DNA of 40,611 nucleotides from Clostridia bacterium (GCA_026417615.1 JAOACY010000093.1:1-40611); one strand, 5' to 3'; counted from the stretch's first letter, positions 1-8,749 are shown. The notes: a model not told the origin generated them from the letters alone. Numbers and translations are program-made.

Positions 1-870
1 ATTATAAATGCAGAGCTGGCTATGTATCAGGCAAAGCTTGAAGGAAGGAACACATATTGCTTTTTCAACAATAAAATAAAAGCAAAGCTTAATAATGACC
101 GTGAAATCAGCGAAAGCCTGAAGCCGGCAATGGACAGAAAAGAGCTCTATCTGGTGTTTCAGCCGCAGATAGATATTTTGTCAGGAAAAATAACAGGAGC
201 GGAAGCATTATTAAGATGGGAATCAAAAGAGCACGGGAATATCCCTCCCGGTGTTTTTATACCTATTGCTGAAGCTACCGGTCTTATATATGACATCGGG
301 AATTGGGTGCTGGAGGAGGCGTGCAGTCATTGCAAAAGGTGGAATGATGAAGGCATGGAGTTATCTGTTGCTGTCAATGTATCCCCGGTTCAGATTAAAA
401 GAGAAGGCTTTTGCGAAGAAGTTATGAATATATTGAAAAAAACTGAAATACCCCCTGATAAGCTTCAATTGGAGATTACAGAATGTTCTCTTGTTCAAAA
501 TTTCTCAAAAGCAGCTTCAATGCTGAGTTTTTTTAAAGAAAGGGGAGTGCGTGTCGCTTTGGATGATTTTGGGACAGGCTATTCATCATTTTCTTACTTA
601 AAGCAGCTGCCTATAGATGTAATAAAAATTGACAGGGAGTATATTAAGAATTTAGAAGCAGATGTAAGAGAAAGAGCTATTACAGGCAGTATTATAGCGC
701 TTACCCACGTTCTGGGAATGGAAGTGATTGCTGAAGGCATAGAAACAAAGGAGCAGTTTGAGTATTTGAAAAAAATAGGTTGCAATACCGCGCAGGGCTA
801 TTACTTAAGCAAGCCCTTAAAGCTTGAAGATTTCAAGATATTCCTCCAAAAAAAACAATGGTGTGCTTAA
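1..870 (+). CDS. GGDEF-EAL c-di-GMP phosphodiesterase, C-terminal part (5' truncated by window)
   Basis: The frame is open from base 1, so the gene begins upstream. The first residues (AMYQAKLEGRNTYCFF) are the characteristic end of a GGDEF domain; a complete EAL domain follows. Catalytic and metal-binding motifs of active c-di-GMP phosphodiesterases are all visible: EALLRW, the Asn of NVSPVQ, the Glu of LEITE, the double Asp of DDFGTGYSS, the Lys of IKID, the Glu of AEGIET and QGYYLSKP near the C-terminus. The family hydrolyses cyclic di-GMP to pGpG. Whether the GGDEF half is an active cyclase or a regulatory remnant cannot be seen. No terminator is obvious before the next gene. A functional link to the Tad pilus locus 30 kb away is possible but not shown. 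Confidence 0.93.
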   Translation: MINAELAMYQAKLEGRNTYCFFNNKIKAKLNNDREISESLKPAMDRKELYLVFQPQIDILSGKITGAEALLRWESKEHGNIPPGVFIPIAEATGLIYDIGNWVLEEACSHCKRWNDEGMELSVAVNVSPVQIKREGFCEEVMNILKKTEIPPDKLQLEITECSLVQNFSKAASMLSFFKERGVRVALDDFGTGYSSFSYLKQLPIDVIKIDREYIKNLEADVRERAITGSIIALTHVLGMEVIAEGIETKEQFEYLKKIGCNTAQGYYLSKPLKLEDFKIFLQKKQWCA

Positions 871-947
871 GATGGCATACATATAGGAATCATATATTGG
901 ACTCCTTTAAAATATTTATGTAGTAGAGATTTTTGAGGAGTTTTTTT

Positions 948-1715
948 ATGAGGATATATGTTATAAAGGCCAGCAATTTTTTCAGCGCAGCAATTCTTGC
1001 GTCAATGCTGATTCTTATCATAACCGCAGGCTTTATTTCATCAGGGTCAAGCCATGTGTCAGGAGCAAGCAGGGACCTGCCCATCTATTCTGTCAATTGC
1101 CCTGAAAAGAAGGTTGCCATAACCTTTGACTGCGCTTGGGGGGCATCAGACATACCTAAGATCTTAGATACCCTGGAAAAGGAGGATGTAAAAGCTACAT
1201 TCTTTATTGTGGGGCAGTGGGCGGAGAAATATCCCGATGCCGTAAGGATGATGGCAGAAAAGGGACACGATGTGGCAAACCACTCTTATTCACATTTAAG
1301 GATGGGTGCCCTTGACAAGGAAAGGCTTAAAAGTGAAATAACCAAATGCGGCGATGTGCTTAACCGTATCACGCGCAAAAAGATTGAACTCATGAGGCCT
1401 CCCTATGGAGACTACAGCAATAATACCATTTCGGTTGCGAGAAGCCTTGGATATTACACAATCCAGTGGGATGTGGATTCTCTTGACTGGAAGCCGGGTA
1501 TAAGCCCGCAGGAGATTGCAAACCGGGTAATGAGGAAAGCCAGGGCCGGTTCCATTATCCTGTTCCACAATGACACGCCCCATACCGCAAATATACTTCC
1601 AAACATTATTACTGCATTAAAAAAGCAAGGCTACAGTTTCGAGCCTGTTTCCAAATTAATCATGCGTGAAAACTATTTTTTGGATTTCGAGGGAAGGCAG
1701 CAAAGAAAGCCCTGA
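948..1715 (+). CDS. Polysaccharide deacetylase, PdaB-like sporulation family
   Basis: 255-aa NodB-fold carbohydrate esterase (family 4). An N-terminal membrane/signal segment lies at about residues 12-34. The NodB motifs are TFDCAWG (59-65), NHSYSH (111-116) and RPPYG (150-154), with a C-terminal LFHND motif. The TFDxxWG form of motif 1 is typical of the PdaB/YbaN sporulation group rather than the vegetative TFDDG form. These enzymes remove acetyl groups from cell-wall or spore-cortex glycan outside the membrane. ATG 948 is chosen because GAGGAG lies 7 nt upstream; an in-frame TTG at 933 has no ribosome site. Family assignment is firm; the precise PdaB orthology is an inference from motif 1. 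Confidence 0.88.
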   Translation: MRIYVIKASNFFSAAILASMLILIITAGFISSGSSHVSGASRDLPIYSVNCPEKKVAITFDCAWGASDIPKILDTLEKEDVKATFFIVGQWAEKYPDAVRMMAEKGHDVANHSYSHLRMGALDKERLKSEITKCGDVLNRITRKKIELMRPPYGDYSNNTISVARSLGYYTIQWDVDSLDWKPGISPQEIANRVMRKARAGSIILFHNDTPHTANILPNIITALKKQGYSFEPVSKLIMRENYFLDFEGRQQRKP

Positions 1716-1821
1716 ATCACAATATTACATAAAAACAAGAAAAATACGCACAATAAAGCTATGAACATTAAACAAAGGTTAACACACCGCAGCAAATACT
1801 GGTTGCAAAGGGGATTGCTCA

Positions 1822-2484
1822 ATGCTCATAGCTGGTATAGCAGGCCAGAACGGCATAAATGAAACAGCAGGTCTTGTCAATTCTATTCTGTCCTCAAAAG
1901 GAAAAAAGGTCAGCGTGATTGATTCGAGAAAATTAAAAGAGCTGGACTCAAAGAGGCTTAAAAGCTACTTGTTTGAGCTTTTAAAAAGTAATGTGGACAC
2001 CCTGGTGCTGAAAATAAACTTAATTGATATGGAGGATGAAATATTTGACAATATTAATTTTGATGTTATCATATACACCGATAAAGCCGATGAATTGAAG
2101 GAGAGCTTCAGACAGGACTATTCAAGGCTGATGAGGAAGATGTTGTCTCTCCTTCGTGAAAAGGGCACTGCCATAGTAAATGCTGATGATAATGAACTGA
2201 TTGATATTTTAAAGGGAACGAATCATTCAATATTGACATATGGTTTTAACTCACAGGCCAGCATTACTACATCGAGCATCGGGGACAACATCATAGAGGA
2301 CAAAATCATGTGCTCGCTGCAAAAGACCATATCTGCAATGAACGGTATGACCATAGAGCCGCAGGAGTATGTCGTCAAGGTCCAGAATAGAGATGCGGAT
2401 TCCTATAATGTTCTGGCTGCAGCCAGTTTTGCCATAGTAAACGGGGTGTGGGAGGGGGACAGCCCGTCTGAGCAGAGGTTTTAA
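1822..2484 (+). CDS. Degenerate Mur-ligase-like protein, function unknown
   Basis: 220 aa. The N-terminus (GIAGQNGINETAGLV) resembles the Mur-ligase P-loop (GTNGKTT) but the Lys-Thr/Ser core is replaced. The middle (RLMRKMLSLLREKGTAIVNADDN) resembles the MurE/MurF central domain where the ligase aligns its nucleotide and UDP-sugar (cf. ..G.AVINADD). The usual C-terminal binding domain is absent, so the protein is about half the length of a Mur ligase. AAAGGGG precedes the ATG by about 8 nt. It sits between the PdaB-like deacetylase and the SSB-like gene, with 106 and 214 bp gaps. A catalytically dead, possibly regulatory paralogue is the best guess; no function is asserted. Confidence 0.6.
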   Translation: MLIAGIAGQNGINETAGLVNSILSSKGKKVSVIDSRKLKELDSKRLKSYLFELLKSNVDTLVLKINLIDMEDEIFDNINFDVIIYTDKADELKESFRQDYSRLMRKMLSLLREKGTAIVNADDNELIDILKGTNHSILTYGFNSQASITTSSIGDNIIEDKIMCSLQKTISAMNGMTIEPQEYVVKVQNRDADSYNVLAAASFAIVNGVWEGDSPSEQRF

Positions 2485-2698
2485 TTTAAAGCAAAAGTGT
2501 ACAGGCTGGCAAAAAATAAGAAATAGGGATTTTCAAGTCGAATAATATATAATATAATATAAAAGAGCGGCAAACAATACATTTTATTGAAAATAATGCA
2601 TTGTAAAAAATACTTCTAAAACTTGCCCTTCACGAATAAATTTACATTAGATAAAATGCTTAATATACATCAGCACAAGAGAGGAGAGTGGGGGTCGG

Positions 2699-3376
2699 AT
2701 GGTCGGAAACATCATTGAGAACAACATGGTGACCATATCCGGAAAAGTTGTTTCAGGGTTGGAGTTTAGTCATGAGGTCTATGGAGAAGGGTTTTACAAT
2801 TTTATTCTGGAGGTTCCAAGGCTCAGTGACAGTTCTGACAGAATTCCGGTGACCATCTCTGAACGTCTTATAACAAAGCAAAAGCTTGAGATAGGTAAAA
2901 TAATTGAGGTTGAGGGTCAGTTCCGCTCCTACAACAGCTACAATAATGAGGGAAACAGGCTGCTTCTTACAGTGTTTGCCAGAGAAATCAATTTTATTGA
3001 AGATGAAAAAAGCATAAAAAACCCAAACCAGATTTATCTTAATGGCTTCGTATGTAAAAAGCCTGTTTACAGGAGCACGCCTTTCGGCAGAGAAATAGCA
3101 GACATCCTTCTTGCGGTTAACCGTCCTTATAATAAATCTGACTATATTCCATGCATTGCCTGGGGAAGAAATGCAAGGTATGCAGAAAACTTCAGCATCG
3201 GAGAAAATTTAAAAGTGTGGGGAAGGATTCAAAGCAGGGAGTATCAGAAAAAGCTGGAGTCAGGCGAGGTTGTTACAAAAACCGCTTTTGAAGTCTCGGT
3301 ATCGAAGCTGGAGATATGTTCAGGGGACAATAAGCATGAATCCTGTGTTCAGGATGATCGAAACGATAATTTATAG
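2699..3376 (+). CDS. Single-stranded-DNA-binding-like protein with two OB folds
   Basis: 225 aa, longer than ordinary SSB (about 150-180). The second half (about residues 112-212) reads as a classic SSB OB fold: LNGFVCKKPVYRSTPFGREI, ILLAVNRPY, YIPCIAWG, NFSIGENLKVWGRIQSREY. The first half (about 10-100) has a similar strand pattern (VTISGKVVSGLEF, IPVTISERL, KIIEVEGQFRSY), suggesting an internal OB duplication. The acidic phenylalanine tail that recruits partners in SSB is not present; the protein ends in DDRNDNL. GGAG at 2683-2686 precedes ATG 2699. It is followed by a terminator, the small P-loop gene and priA, which makes a DNA-metabolism role plausible. It is probably an accessory SSB paralogue rather than the replicative SSB. 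Confidence 0.75.
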   Translation: MVGNIIENNMVTISGKVVSGLEFSHEVYGEGFYNFILEVPRLSDSSDRIPVTISERLITKQKLEIGKIIEVEGQFRSYNSYNNEGNRLLLTVFAREINFIEDEKSIKNPNQIYLNGFVCKKPVYRSTPFGREIADILLAVNRPYNKSDYIPCIAWGRNARYAENFSIGENLKVWGRIQSREYQKKLESGEVVTKTAFEVSVSKLEICSGDNKHESCVQDDRNDNL

Positions 3377-3390
3377 CATATGAATAAACG

Positions 3391-3416
3391 ATAGCGGGTT
3401 GATGCCCGCTATTTTG
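3391..3416 (+). terminator. Rho-independent terminator after the SSB-like gene
   Basis: Perfect 8-bp stem ATAGCGGG/CCCGCTAT (3391-3398 and 3405-3412) with a 6-nt loop, followed by a short T-rich stretch (TTTTGATCTT). It lies 14 nt after the stop codon. Confidence 0.7.
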
Positions 3417-3449
3417 ATCTTCTGCTTCTTTATTCCTTCAAAATATTTC

Positions 3450-3478
3450 TTGAAAATAGGCATGAATTATATTATTGT
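3450..3478 (+). promoter_or_regulatory. Candidate sigma-A promoter for the small P-loop gene
   Basis: TTGAAA (3450-3455), 17-nt spacer, TATTGT (3473-3478), in the AT-rich gap between the preceding terminator and the gene at 3539. The -35 is good and the -10 matches 4 of 6. Confidence 0.4.
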
Positions 3479-3538
3479 ATAAAATATAATATATTGTGCA
3501 CGACATATTCTACTAACTTTTACGGAGGATTGGTGCAG

Positions 3539-3958
3539 ATGATTAAAGTATTTTTTGGAAAAAAGGGAATGGGAAAAACAAAGCTTCTTATTGACGCGGC
3601 GAACAAAATGTCTGAGGAAAGCACAGGAGATGTGGTTTTTATCGATGACTCCACACAGTTGATGTATGATCTTAAACACAGAATCAGGTTTGTAAATGTT
3701 TCCGATTTCCCTGTAAAAGGCCAGGCGGCATTTCTTGGCTTCATATGCGGTATAATTTCCGAAGACTTTGACATAGAAGGCATATTTATTGATGGGTTGA
3801 CCTACATAGCAGACGAGAATGTTTCGGAGCTAAAAGGCTTTTTTGATAATTTGGAAGCTCTTTCAAAAAAATACAATATTAAATTTTACTTGAGCATCAA
3901 TGGTGATAACGCAGCAGCTCCCGATTACCTGAAAGCTTACATTGAAAATGTTGTTTAA
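3539..3958 (+). CDS. Small P-loop ATPase-like protein, function unknown
   Basis: 139 aa. Walker A GKKGMGKT lies within the first 15 residues after a beta strand (MIKVFF). A Walker B-like hydrophobic strand ending in Asp (IEGIFIDGLTYI) lies near residue 80-90. The protein is only a minimal P-loop core, far shorter than RecA, DnaC or AAA proteins. ATG 3539 is preferred: GGAGG at 3524-3528 is 10 nt away, and in-frame TTG/GTG codons upstream are too close to that site. It lies alone between two terminators, just upstream of priA and downstream of an SSB-like gene. The P-loop is clear; substrate and partner are unknown. Confidence 0.75.
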   Translation: MIKVFFGKKGMGKTKLLIDAANKMSEESTGDVVFIDDSTQLMYDLKHRIRFVNVSDFPVKGQAAFLGFICGIISEDFDIEGIFIDGLTYIADENVSELKGFFDNLEALSKKYNIKFYLSINGDNAAAPDYLKAYIENVV

Positions 3959-3978
3959 CAATAGATTATTTTTATGCG

Positions 3979-4020
3979 ATACATAAAAAACACTGGGAGA
4001 GTCCAGTGTTTTTTATGTAT
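3979..4020. terminator. Strong bidirectional hairpin terminator
   Basis: Perfect 18-bp inverted repeat (3979-3996 with 4003-4020) around the 6-nt loop GAGAGT. The GC core CACTGG/CCAGTG is flanked by A6 and T6 tracts, so it can terminate in either direction. It separates the P-loop gene from priA. Confidence 0.85.
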
Positions 4021-4043
4021 CAGCTATTCGGAAGGATAATGCA

Positions 4044-6485
4044 ATGATATTAGCTTCAGTGGTTTTAGCAAACTCATCGAGGGGTTTTGACAAGGAATAC
4101 AGCTACCTAGTGCCTGAAAAACTAAAAGAAGCAGTGAAGGCAGGGGTGAGGGTCATTGTGCCCTTCGGCAGGGCTGACAGGCCTGAGGAAGGGTTTGTCT
4201 TCGGTACATATGAGGGTGAAGGCTTGCCGGGCCTTAAGGAAATCTTGCTTGTGGCGGATGAAGCTCCGGTTCTTGCCCCTGACTTGATAAACCTTGCCCG
4301 CTGGATGAAGTCAAAATATATATGTACTTACTCGGATGCCGTAAAATGTATGCTGCCTCCGGGGACAGGGGTAAAAAGCATTAAGGCTGTAAAGCTGGAA
4401 AAAGAGAGTGCCCAGGGGAAAAACGCTGAAAAAATAATAAATGCTCTAAAGGAGCTGGGCGGGGAAGCAACGCTGGAGGAGCTTAAGTCCTGTCTTAAGC
4501 TGACAAATTTCAATGCATTAATAAAAGAGCTTATGGAAGATGGAATTATTAGTGTAACTGAGAAATTTCATGCAAAAGTCAGGGAAAAAACAACAAGAGC
4601 AGCTTATATTGCCCGGCCAAGGGAAGAGATAATTGATGAAATTGAATGCAGCCATATAAAAAGAATACAGCATATAAGAATTCTTCAGATGCTGCTGGAA
4701 AATGAGCATATTTCAACTGCGGATTTAATAAGGTTTTCAAATGTATCACCCGGCGTGCTTAACACATTGAAGAAAAATGGCTATATAGAATTCAAGGATA
4801 TTGAAACAAACCGAGACCCCTTAAGCCACAGGAGTTATGAACGAACGCTTCCGCTTGAGTTGAATTTGCAGCAGATGGAGGTTTTCAATACAATAAAAGC
4901 AAAAATTGACTCTGAAAGCTTCTGCGAATACCTTTTGCATGGTGTGACGGGCAGCGGGAAAACCGAGGTCTACCTGCAGCTTATTCAAAGCTGTCTAAGC
5001 AAGGGTAAACAGGCAATTGTCCTTGTTCCGGAAATATCGCTCACTCCTCAGATGGTGGAACGCTTCAAGGGCCGTTTCGGTGATGAAGTAGCTGTTCTGC
5101 ACAGCAGATTGTCGCTTGGCGAAAGATTTGACCAGTGGAGGCTTATAAGGGATGGTAAAATTAATGTAGCAGTCGGCGCAAGGTCTGCTGTTTTTGCTCC
5201 GTTCTCACGGCTGGGCATTATAATAATCGACGAAGAGCATGAAAATACTTATAAGTCGGAAACCACCCCAAAATATCATGCAAGGGATGTTGCAAGGGAA
5301 CGCTGCCTTTATAAAAACGCCATCCTGCTTTATGGTTCTGCAACCCCATCTGTGGAGACATATTACAAGGCTGAAAAAGGGAATATTTCTCTCCTGAAAA
5401 TGACGGAACGAGCAAACAGGCAGAATATGCCGCAGGTAACCCTGGTTGACATGAAGAAGGAGCTGGAGGAGGGAAACAGAACCATATTCAGCAGGAAGCT
5501 GGCTGAAGAAATGATTTTCAACAAAGAAGCAGGGCAGCAGACAATTTTGTTTCTGAACAGAAGGGGACACTCCTCCTTTGTGCTTTGCCGGAAATGCGGC
5601 TTTACACCAAGATGCATGGCCTGCAGCATTTCTCTTACCTATCACTCCTATGACGAACGGCTTATTTGCCATTATTGCGGATATACTGAAAAAAAACCTC
5701 AAGAGTGTCCCAAGTGCAAAAGCAGTTCAATAAGGCAGTTTGGCACAGGTACCCAAAGGGTGGAGGAAGAGGTCATAAAGCATTTCCCGCATTTTTCCGC
5801 AGTCAGGATGGATGTGGATACAACCACATACAAGAATTCTCATGAGGAGATACTGACAGCCTTCAGGGAGAAAGGCATAGATGTTATGATAGGCACGCAG
5901 ATGATTGCAAAGGGGCATGATTTCCCTAAGGTTACGCTGGTTGGCGTGCTTGCGGCGGACAGCCTTTTGAATCTTGAAGATTTCAGGGCGTCGGAGAGGA
6001 CGTTTCAGCTTTTAACGCAAGTTGCGGGAAGAGCCGGCAGGGGAGAAATCCCCGGGAGAGTTGTCATACAGACATATAATACGGAGGATTTTTGCATTAC
6101 GGCCGCCTGCAGCCATGATTACTTGGCATATTACAGGCAGGAGATAAAGCTCAGGGAGAAATTGGGGTATCCTCCTTTTTCACATATCGGAACTATTGTT
6201 TTAAGCGGATTATATGACAGGATGGCAAGCAGCGCGGCATTTGAAGTAAAGAAAAAGGTGGAGGCACATTTCAAAGAGATGAATGCTTCTGGATATGTGC
6301 TCGGACCGTCCAGGGCTCCTTTGTCAAAAATCAGGAACAAGTTCAGATGGAGAATAGTTATAAAGTGCAGGGATGAGGAAAAACTCAACAGGGTGTTAAG
6401 AGAGGTCTCGGACGAGTTCCATAAAAGCAGGAATAAAATCCCTGTGGAGCTCAGTGTTGATTTAAACCCTGTTAATATGCTTTAA
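4044..6485 (+). CDS. priA: Primosomal replication-restart helicase PriA
   Basis: 813-aa superfamily 2 3'-5' DNA helicase that reloads the replisome at stalled forks. An N-terminal fork-binding region is followed by Walker A GVTGSGKTEVY (about residue 300), DEEH box (IIDEEHENTY, about 396), GSATPS motif and FLNRRG. The zinc-binding insert has four CxxC pairs (CRKC, CMAC, CHYC, CPKC, about 514-560). Then come TGTQRVEEE, GTQMIAKGHDFP and QVAGRAGRG, followed by the C-terminal domain. Length and motif order are those of a complete PriA. ATG 4044 has GAAGGA 7 nt upstream. It leads the long housekeeping operon; def follows after a 120-bp gap that contains a degenerate repeat. Confidence 0.97.
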   Translation: MILASVVLANSSRGFDKEYSYLVPEKLKEAVKAGVRVIVPFGRADRPEEGFVFGTYEGEGLPGLKEILLVADEAPVLAPDLINLARWMKSKYICTYSDAVKCMLPPGTGVKSIKAVKLEKESAQGKNAEKIINALKELGGEATLEELKSCLKLTNFNALIKELMEDGIISVTEKFHAKVREKTTRAAYIARPREEIIDEIECSHIKRIQHIRILQMLLENEHISTADLIRFSNVSPGVLNTLKKNGYIEFKDIETNRDPLSHRSYERTLPLELNLQQMEVFNTIKAKIDSESFCEYLLHGVTGSGKTEVYLQLIQSCLSKGKQAIVLVPEISLTPQMVERFKGRFGDEVAVLHSRLSLGERFDQWRLIRDGKINVAVGARSAVFAPFSRLGIIIIDEEHENTYKSETTPKYHARDVARERCLYKNAILLYGSATPSVETYYKAEKGNISLLKMTERANRQNMPQVTLVDMKKELEEGNRTIFSRKLAEEMIFNKEAGQQTILFLNRRGHSSFVLCRKCGFTPRCMACSISLTYHSYDERLICHYCGYTEKKPQECPKCKSSSIRQFGTGTQRVEEEVIKHFPHFSAVRMDVDTTTYKNSHEEILTAFREKGIDVMIGTQMIAKGHDFPKVTLVGVLAADSLLNLEDFRASERTFQLLTQVAGRAGRGEIPGRVVIQTYNTEDFCITAACSHDYLAYYRQEIKLREKLGYPPFSHIGTIVLSGLYDRMASSAAFEVKKKVEAHFKEMNASGYVLGPSRAPLSKIRNKFRWRIVIKCRDEEKLNRVLREVSDEFHKSRNKIPVELSVDLNPVNML

Positions 6486-6500
6486 GAGGTGGTATAATAA

Positions 6501-6536
6501 AATTGATTCTGCTACAAAAAATGGTTTTTTAAGCAG
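6501..6536 (+). repeat. Degenerate third copy of the dispersed 29-nt repeat
   Basis: Starts AATTGATTCT, identical to the first ten bases of the repeat at 28873 and 40470, and matches about 22 of 28 positions overall. The differences convert it into a hairpin, CTGCT..AAAAAA tgg TTTTTT.AGCAG. It lies 15 nt after the priA stop codon. Confidence 0.5.
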
Positions 6537-6605
6537 AGGCAAGAAGCTGGAGATTGGACTGTAACGATTTTTTTGTGTATTAAGATAATGATGGAGGCAT
6601 ATGGG

Positions 6606-7070
6606 ATGGCAATAAGGGAAATTCGCAAGGACGGAGATGAAATCCTTAGAAAGAAGGCAAAGGAAGTTGATGTTATAAATGATAGGATACTGACTCTTTT
6701 GAAGGATATGGCCGATACCATGTATGAGGCTGACGGAGTAGGGCTTGCAGCGCCTCAGATAGGTGTATTGAAGAAGGTGGTTGTTATAGATGCGGGGGAG
6801 GGGCTTATAGAGCTTATAAACCCAAGAATTTTGGAACAATCCGGGGAACAGCTTTATATTGAAGGTTGTCTCAGCATTCCGGGGATACAGGGCGAGGTTA
6901 AGCGTCCCCAGAAGGTCGTTGTTGAAGCACTCAACCCCAAGGGAGAGAGAGTAAGGATAGAAGGGGAAGGCTTGCTTGCGGTTGTGCTTTGCCACGAACT
7001 GGATCACCTGGATGGCGTCCTGTTCAAGGATAAGGTTGTCAGGTTCATAGAGAAGGAGGAACTGGAGTGA
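6606..7070 (+). CDS. def: Peptide deformylase
   Basis: 154-aa metalloenzyme that removes the N-formyl group from new proteins. The three family motifs are present: [18 protein letters not shown] (metal-binding Cys) and CHELDHLDG (HExxH metal site). Length is typical. ATG 6606 is chosen because GGAGG at 6593-6597 is 8 nt upstream; the in-frame GTG at 6573 has no ribosome site. It lies 7 nt before fmt, so the formylase and deformylase of initiator Met are adjacent and probably cotranscribed. Confidence 0.97.
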   Translation: MAIREIRKDGDEILRKKAKEVDVINDRILTLLKDMADTMYEADGVGLAAPQIGVLKKVVVIDAGEGLIELINPRILEQSGEQLYIEGCLSIPGIQGEVKRPQKVVVEALNPKGERVRIEGEGLLAVVLCHELDHLDGVLFKDKVVRFIEKEELE

Positions 7071-7077
7071 TTTGGTT

Positions 7078-8007
7078 TTGAGGATTATTTTTATGGGGAC
7101 TCCGGAATTTGCGGTTCCCTGTCTAGATATGCTGGTTAAAGAAGGATACGATGTGGCTGCTGTCATAACCCAGCCTGACAAGCCCAAAGGCAGAGGCAAC
7201 AGGCTTGCGGCTCCGCCTGTGAAGGAATATGCGCTGGAGCATGGCCTGGAAGTGCTGCAGCCTGTTAAAGTGAGAACCAAAGAGTATGCGCTGCAGCTAA
7301 GAAGCTATAAGCCTGATTTGTTTGTTACATGTGCCTATGGAAGGATACTCACCGGGGAGGTTCTCGGCATTCCGCCCATGGGGTGCATAAATGTGCATGC
7401 CTCCCTGCTTCCTCTTTATAGAGGGGCTGCCCCTATACAGTGGGCAATAATAAACGGCGAGAAGGAAACAGGCATCACAACCATGTACACGGATGAGGGA
7501 CTGGATACGGGCGACATGCTGTTGAAAAAAGCTATAGCTATAACGGATGATATGACAGCAGGAGAATTGCATGACAAGCTTTCTGTTATGGGCGCCGAGG
7601 TTTTGAAGGAAACTCTCGAAAAGCTTAAAGAAGGTAAGCTTGAACGCATACCGCAGCCTGAAGGCGCCACATATGCCCCTATTATTGAAAAAGATATGGG
7701 CAGAATTAATTGGAGCAAGCCCGCTCTTCACATACATAACCTTGTAAGGGGGACTGATCCATGGCCGGGCGCTTTTACAACCTACGCCAACGGAAGAATG
7801 CGGATTTGGAAGACGCAGGTGGTTGATGGAAGCAAAGAAGGATTAGAACCGGGAACCATACTGAAAGTTAGTAAGGAAGGTATTTTTGCCGCCTGCGGCT
7901 CAGGGGTTGTAAAGATAACGGAAATTCAAACAGATTCAGGCAAAAGAATGAGTGTGCAGAGCTATATTATGGGACATAAAATTATTGAAGGTGAAAAATT
8001 TGAATAA
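7078..8007 (+). CDS. fmt: Methionyl-tRNA formyltransferase
   Basis: 309 aa. Transfers a formyl group from 10-formyl-THF to Met-tRNA(fMet). Visible motifs are FMGTPEFAVP at the N-terminus, NVHASLLPLYRGAAPIQW carrying the catalytic Asn105 and His107 (Asn106/His108 in E. coli), and DEGLDTGDML with the third catalytic residue. The C-terminal tRNA-binding domain is complete. No ATG is available: TTG 7078 gives the family start MRIIFMGTPEF and sits 10 nt after GGAG (7064-7067); TTG 7072 is only 4 nt away. It overlaps the next gene by 8 nt. Confidence 0.96.
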   Translation: MRIIFMGTPEFAVPCLDMLVKEGYDVAAVITQPDKPKGRGNRLAAPPVKEYALEHGLEVLQPVKVRTKEYALQLRSYKPDLFVTCAYGRILTGEVLGIPPMGCINVHASLLPLYRGAAPIQWAIINGEKETGITTMYTDEGLDTGDMLLKKAIAITDDMTAGELHDKLSVMGAEVLKETLEKLKEGKLERIPQPEGATYAPIIEKDMGRINWSKPALHIHNLVRGTDPWPGAFTTYANGRMRIWKTQVVDGSKEGLEPGTILKVSKEGIFAACGSGVVKITEIQTDSGKRMSVQSYIMGHKIIEGEKFE

Positions 8008-8749
8008 AAGCTTCAAGGCTTTTCTGCTCTTAACCGGGCTGAGCATTTGCATAATGCTGTCGGCTTTGGCAGTATTAAGCCAATTATACAGGTATTCCAC
8101 AAAAAATGCATATGAGCTGATATTATTAATTCTCATGATGCTGACAATAATAATAATAATGCTGACAGCAGTATCAACGATTGCGGTATACTATGCGTAT
8201 AGCAAGGGACGCGTCGGGAAAGCTTTTTTATGGTTGCCCAGAACAGGTCTTCGCTTGCTTCTGCCGTTTATAATGCCAACAGCAAAGCTCCTGAGCTTTG
8301 ACAAGGAAGATGTAAGAAGGTTTTATATTGATGTGAACAACATACTTGTCCGCTCAGGGAATATCAGCTGTGAACCAAAGGATGTTTTGCTGCTGCTGCC
8401 TCACTGCCTCCAGCACTCCGGCTGCTGGTATAAAATCACCAGCGACATCAGAAATTGCCGAAAATGCGGCAAGTGCTGCATTGGCGAAATCCTTGAGGTG
8501 GCAGAGGGGAATGGTATTAATGCAGCAGTTGCCACAGGAGGAACAATTGCCAGAAATATTATTTTCTCCAGCAAGCCCAAGCTGGTTTTGTCTGTGGCAT
8601 GCGAAAGGGATCTGGCAAGCGGAATAGCAGATGTCAAGAAGTTCCCGGTTTTGGGTATCATTAATGAAAGACCAAATGGGCCATGCAACAACACTGTTGT
8701 TGATGTGGATAAAATAAAAGAGCAGCTTGAGGAAGTGTTGGGTAATTGA
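8000..8749 (+). CDS. DUF116 membrane protein with cysteine cluster
   Basis: About 249 aa. Two hydrophobic segments lie in the first 75 residues. The soluble part has many conserved cysteines: LPHCLQHSGCW, CRKCGKCCIGE, VACERDLASGI and NGPCNN, the pattern of the DUF116 family. The clustered Cys suggests a metal or Fe-S site, but the biochemical function is not known. In clostridia it commonly sits between fmt and a zinc membrane peptidase, as here. The start is uncertain: TTG 8000 lies 6 nt after AAGGTG and overlaps the end of fmt; GTG 7991 is an alternative. Confidence 0.85.
   Translation: MNKSFKAFLLLTGLSICIMLSALAVLSQLYRYSTKNAYELILLILMMLTIIIIMLTAVSTIAVYYAYSKGRVGKAFLWLPRTGLRLLLPFIMPTAKLLSFDKEDVRRFYIDVNNILVRSGNISCEPKDVLLLLPHCLQHSGCWYKITSDIRNCRKCGKCCIGEILEVAEGNGINAAVATGGTIARNIIFSSKPKLVLSVACERDLASGIADVKKFPVLGIINERPNGPCNNTVVDVDKIKEQLEEVLGN

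Noticed and set aside
871-898. Sigma-E-type promoter before the PdaB-like gene
   Set aside because: CATATATT at 891 resembles a sigma-E -10, but no convincing -35 at the right distance; too AT-rich to distinguish from chance.
5205-5702. Long minus-strand open frame inside priA
   Set aside because: It is antisense to conserved helicase motifs, with no ribosome site; a shadow of priA coding.
6462-7280. 272-codon minus-strand open frame opposite def/fmt
   Set aside because: It runs antisense through def, the priA-def gap and fmt, whose motifs are certain; composition is not protein-like.
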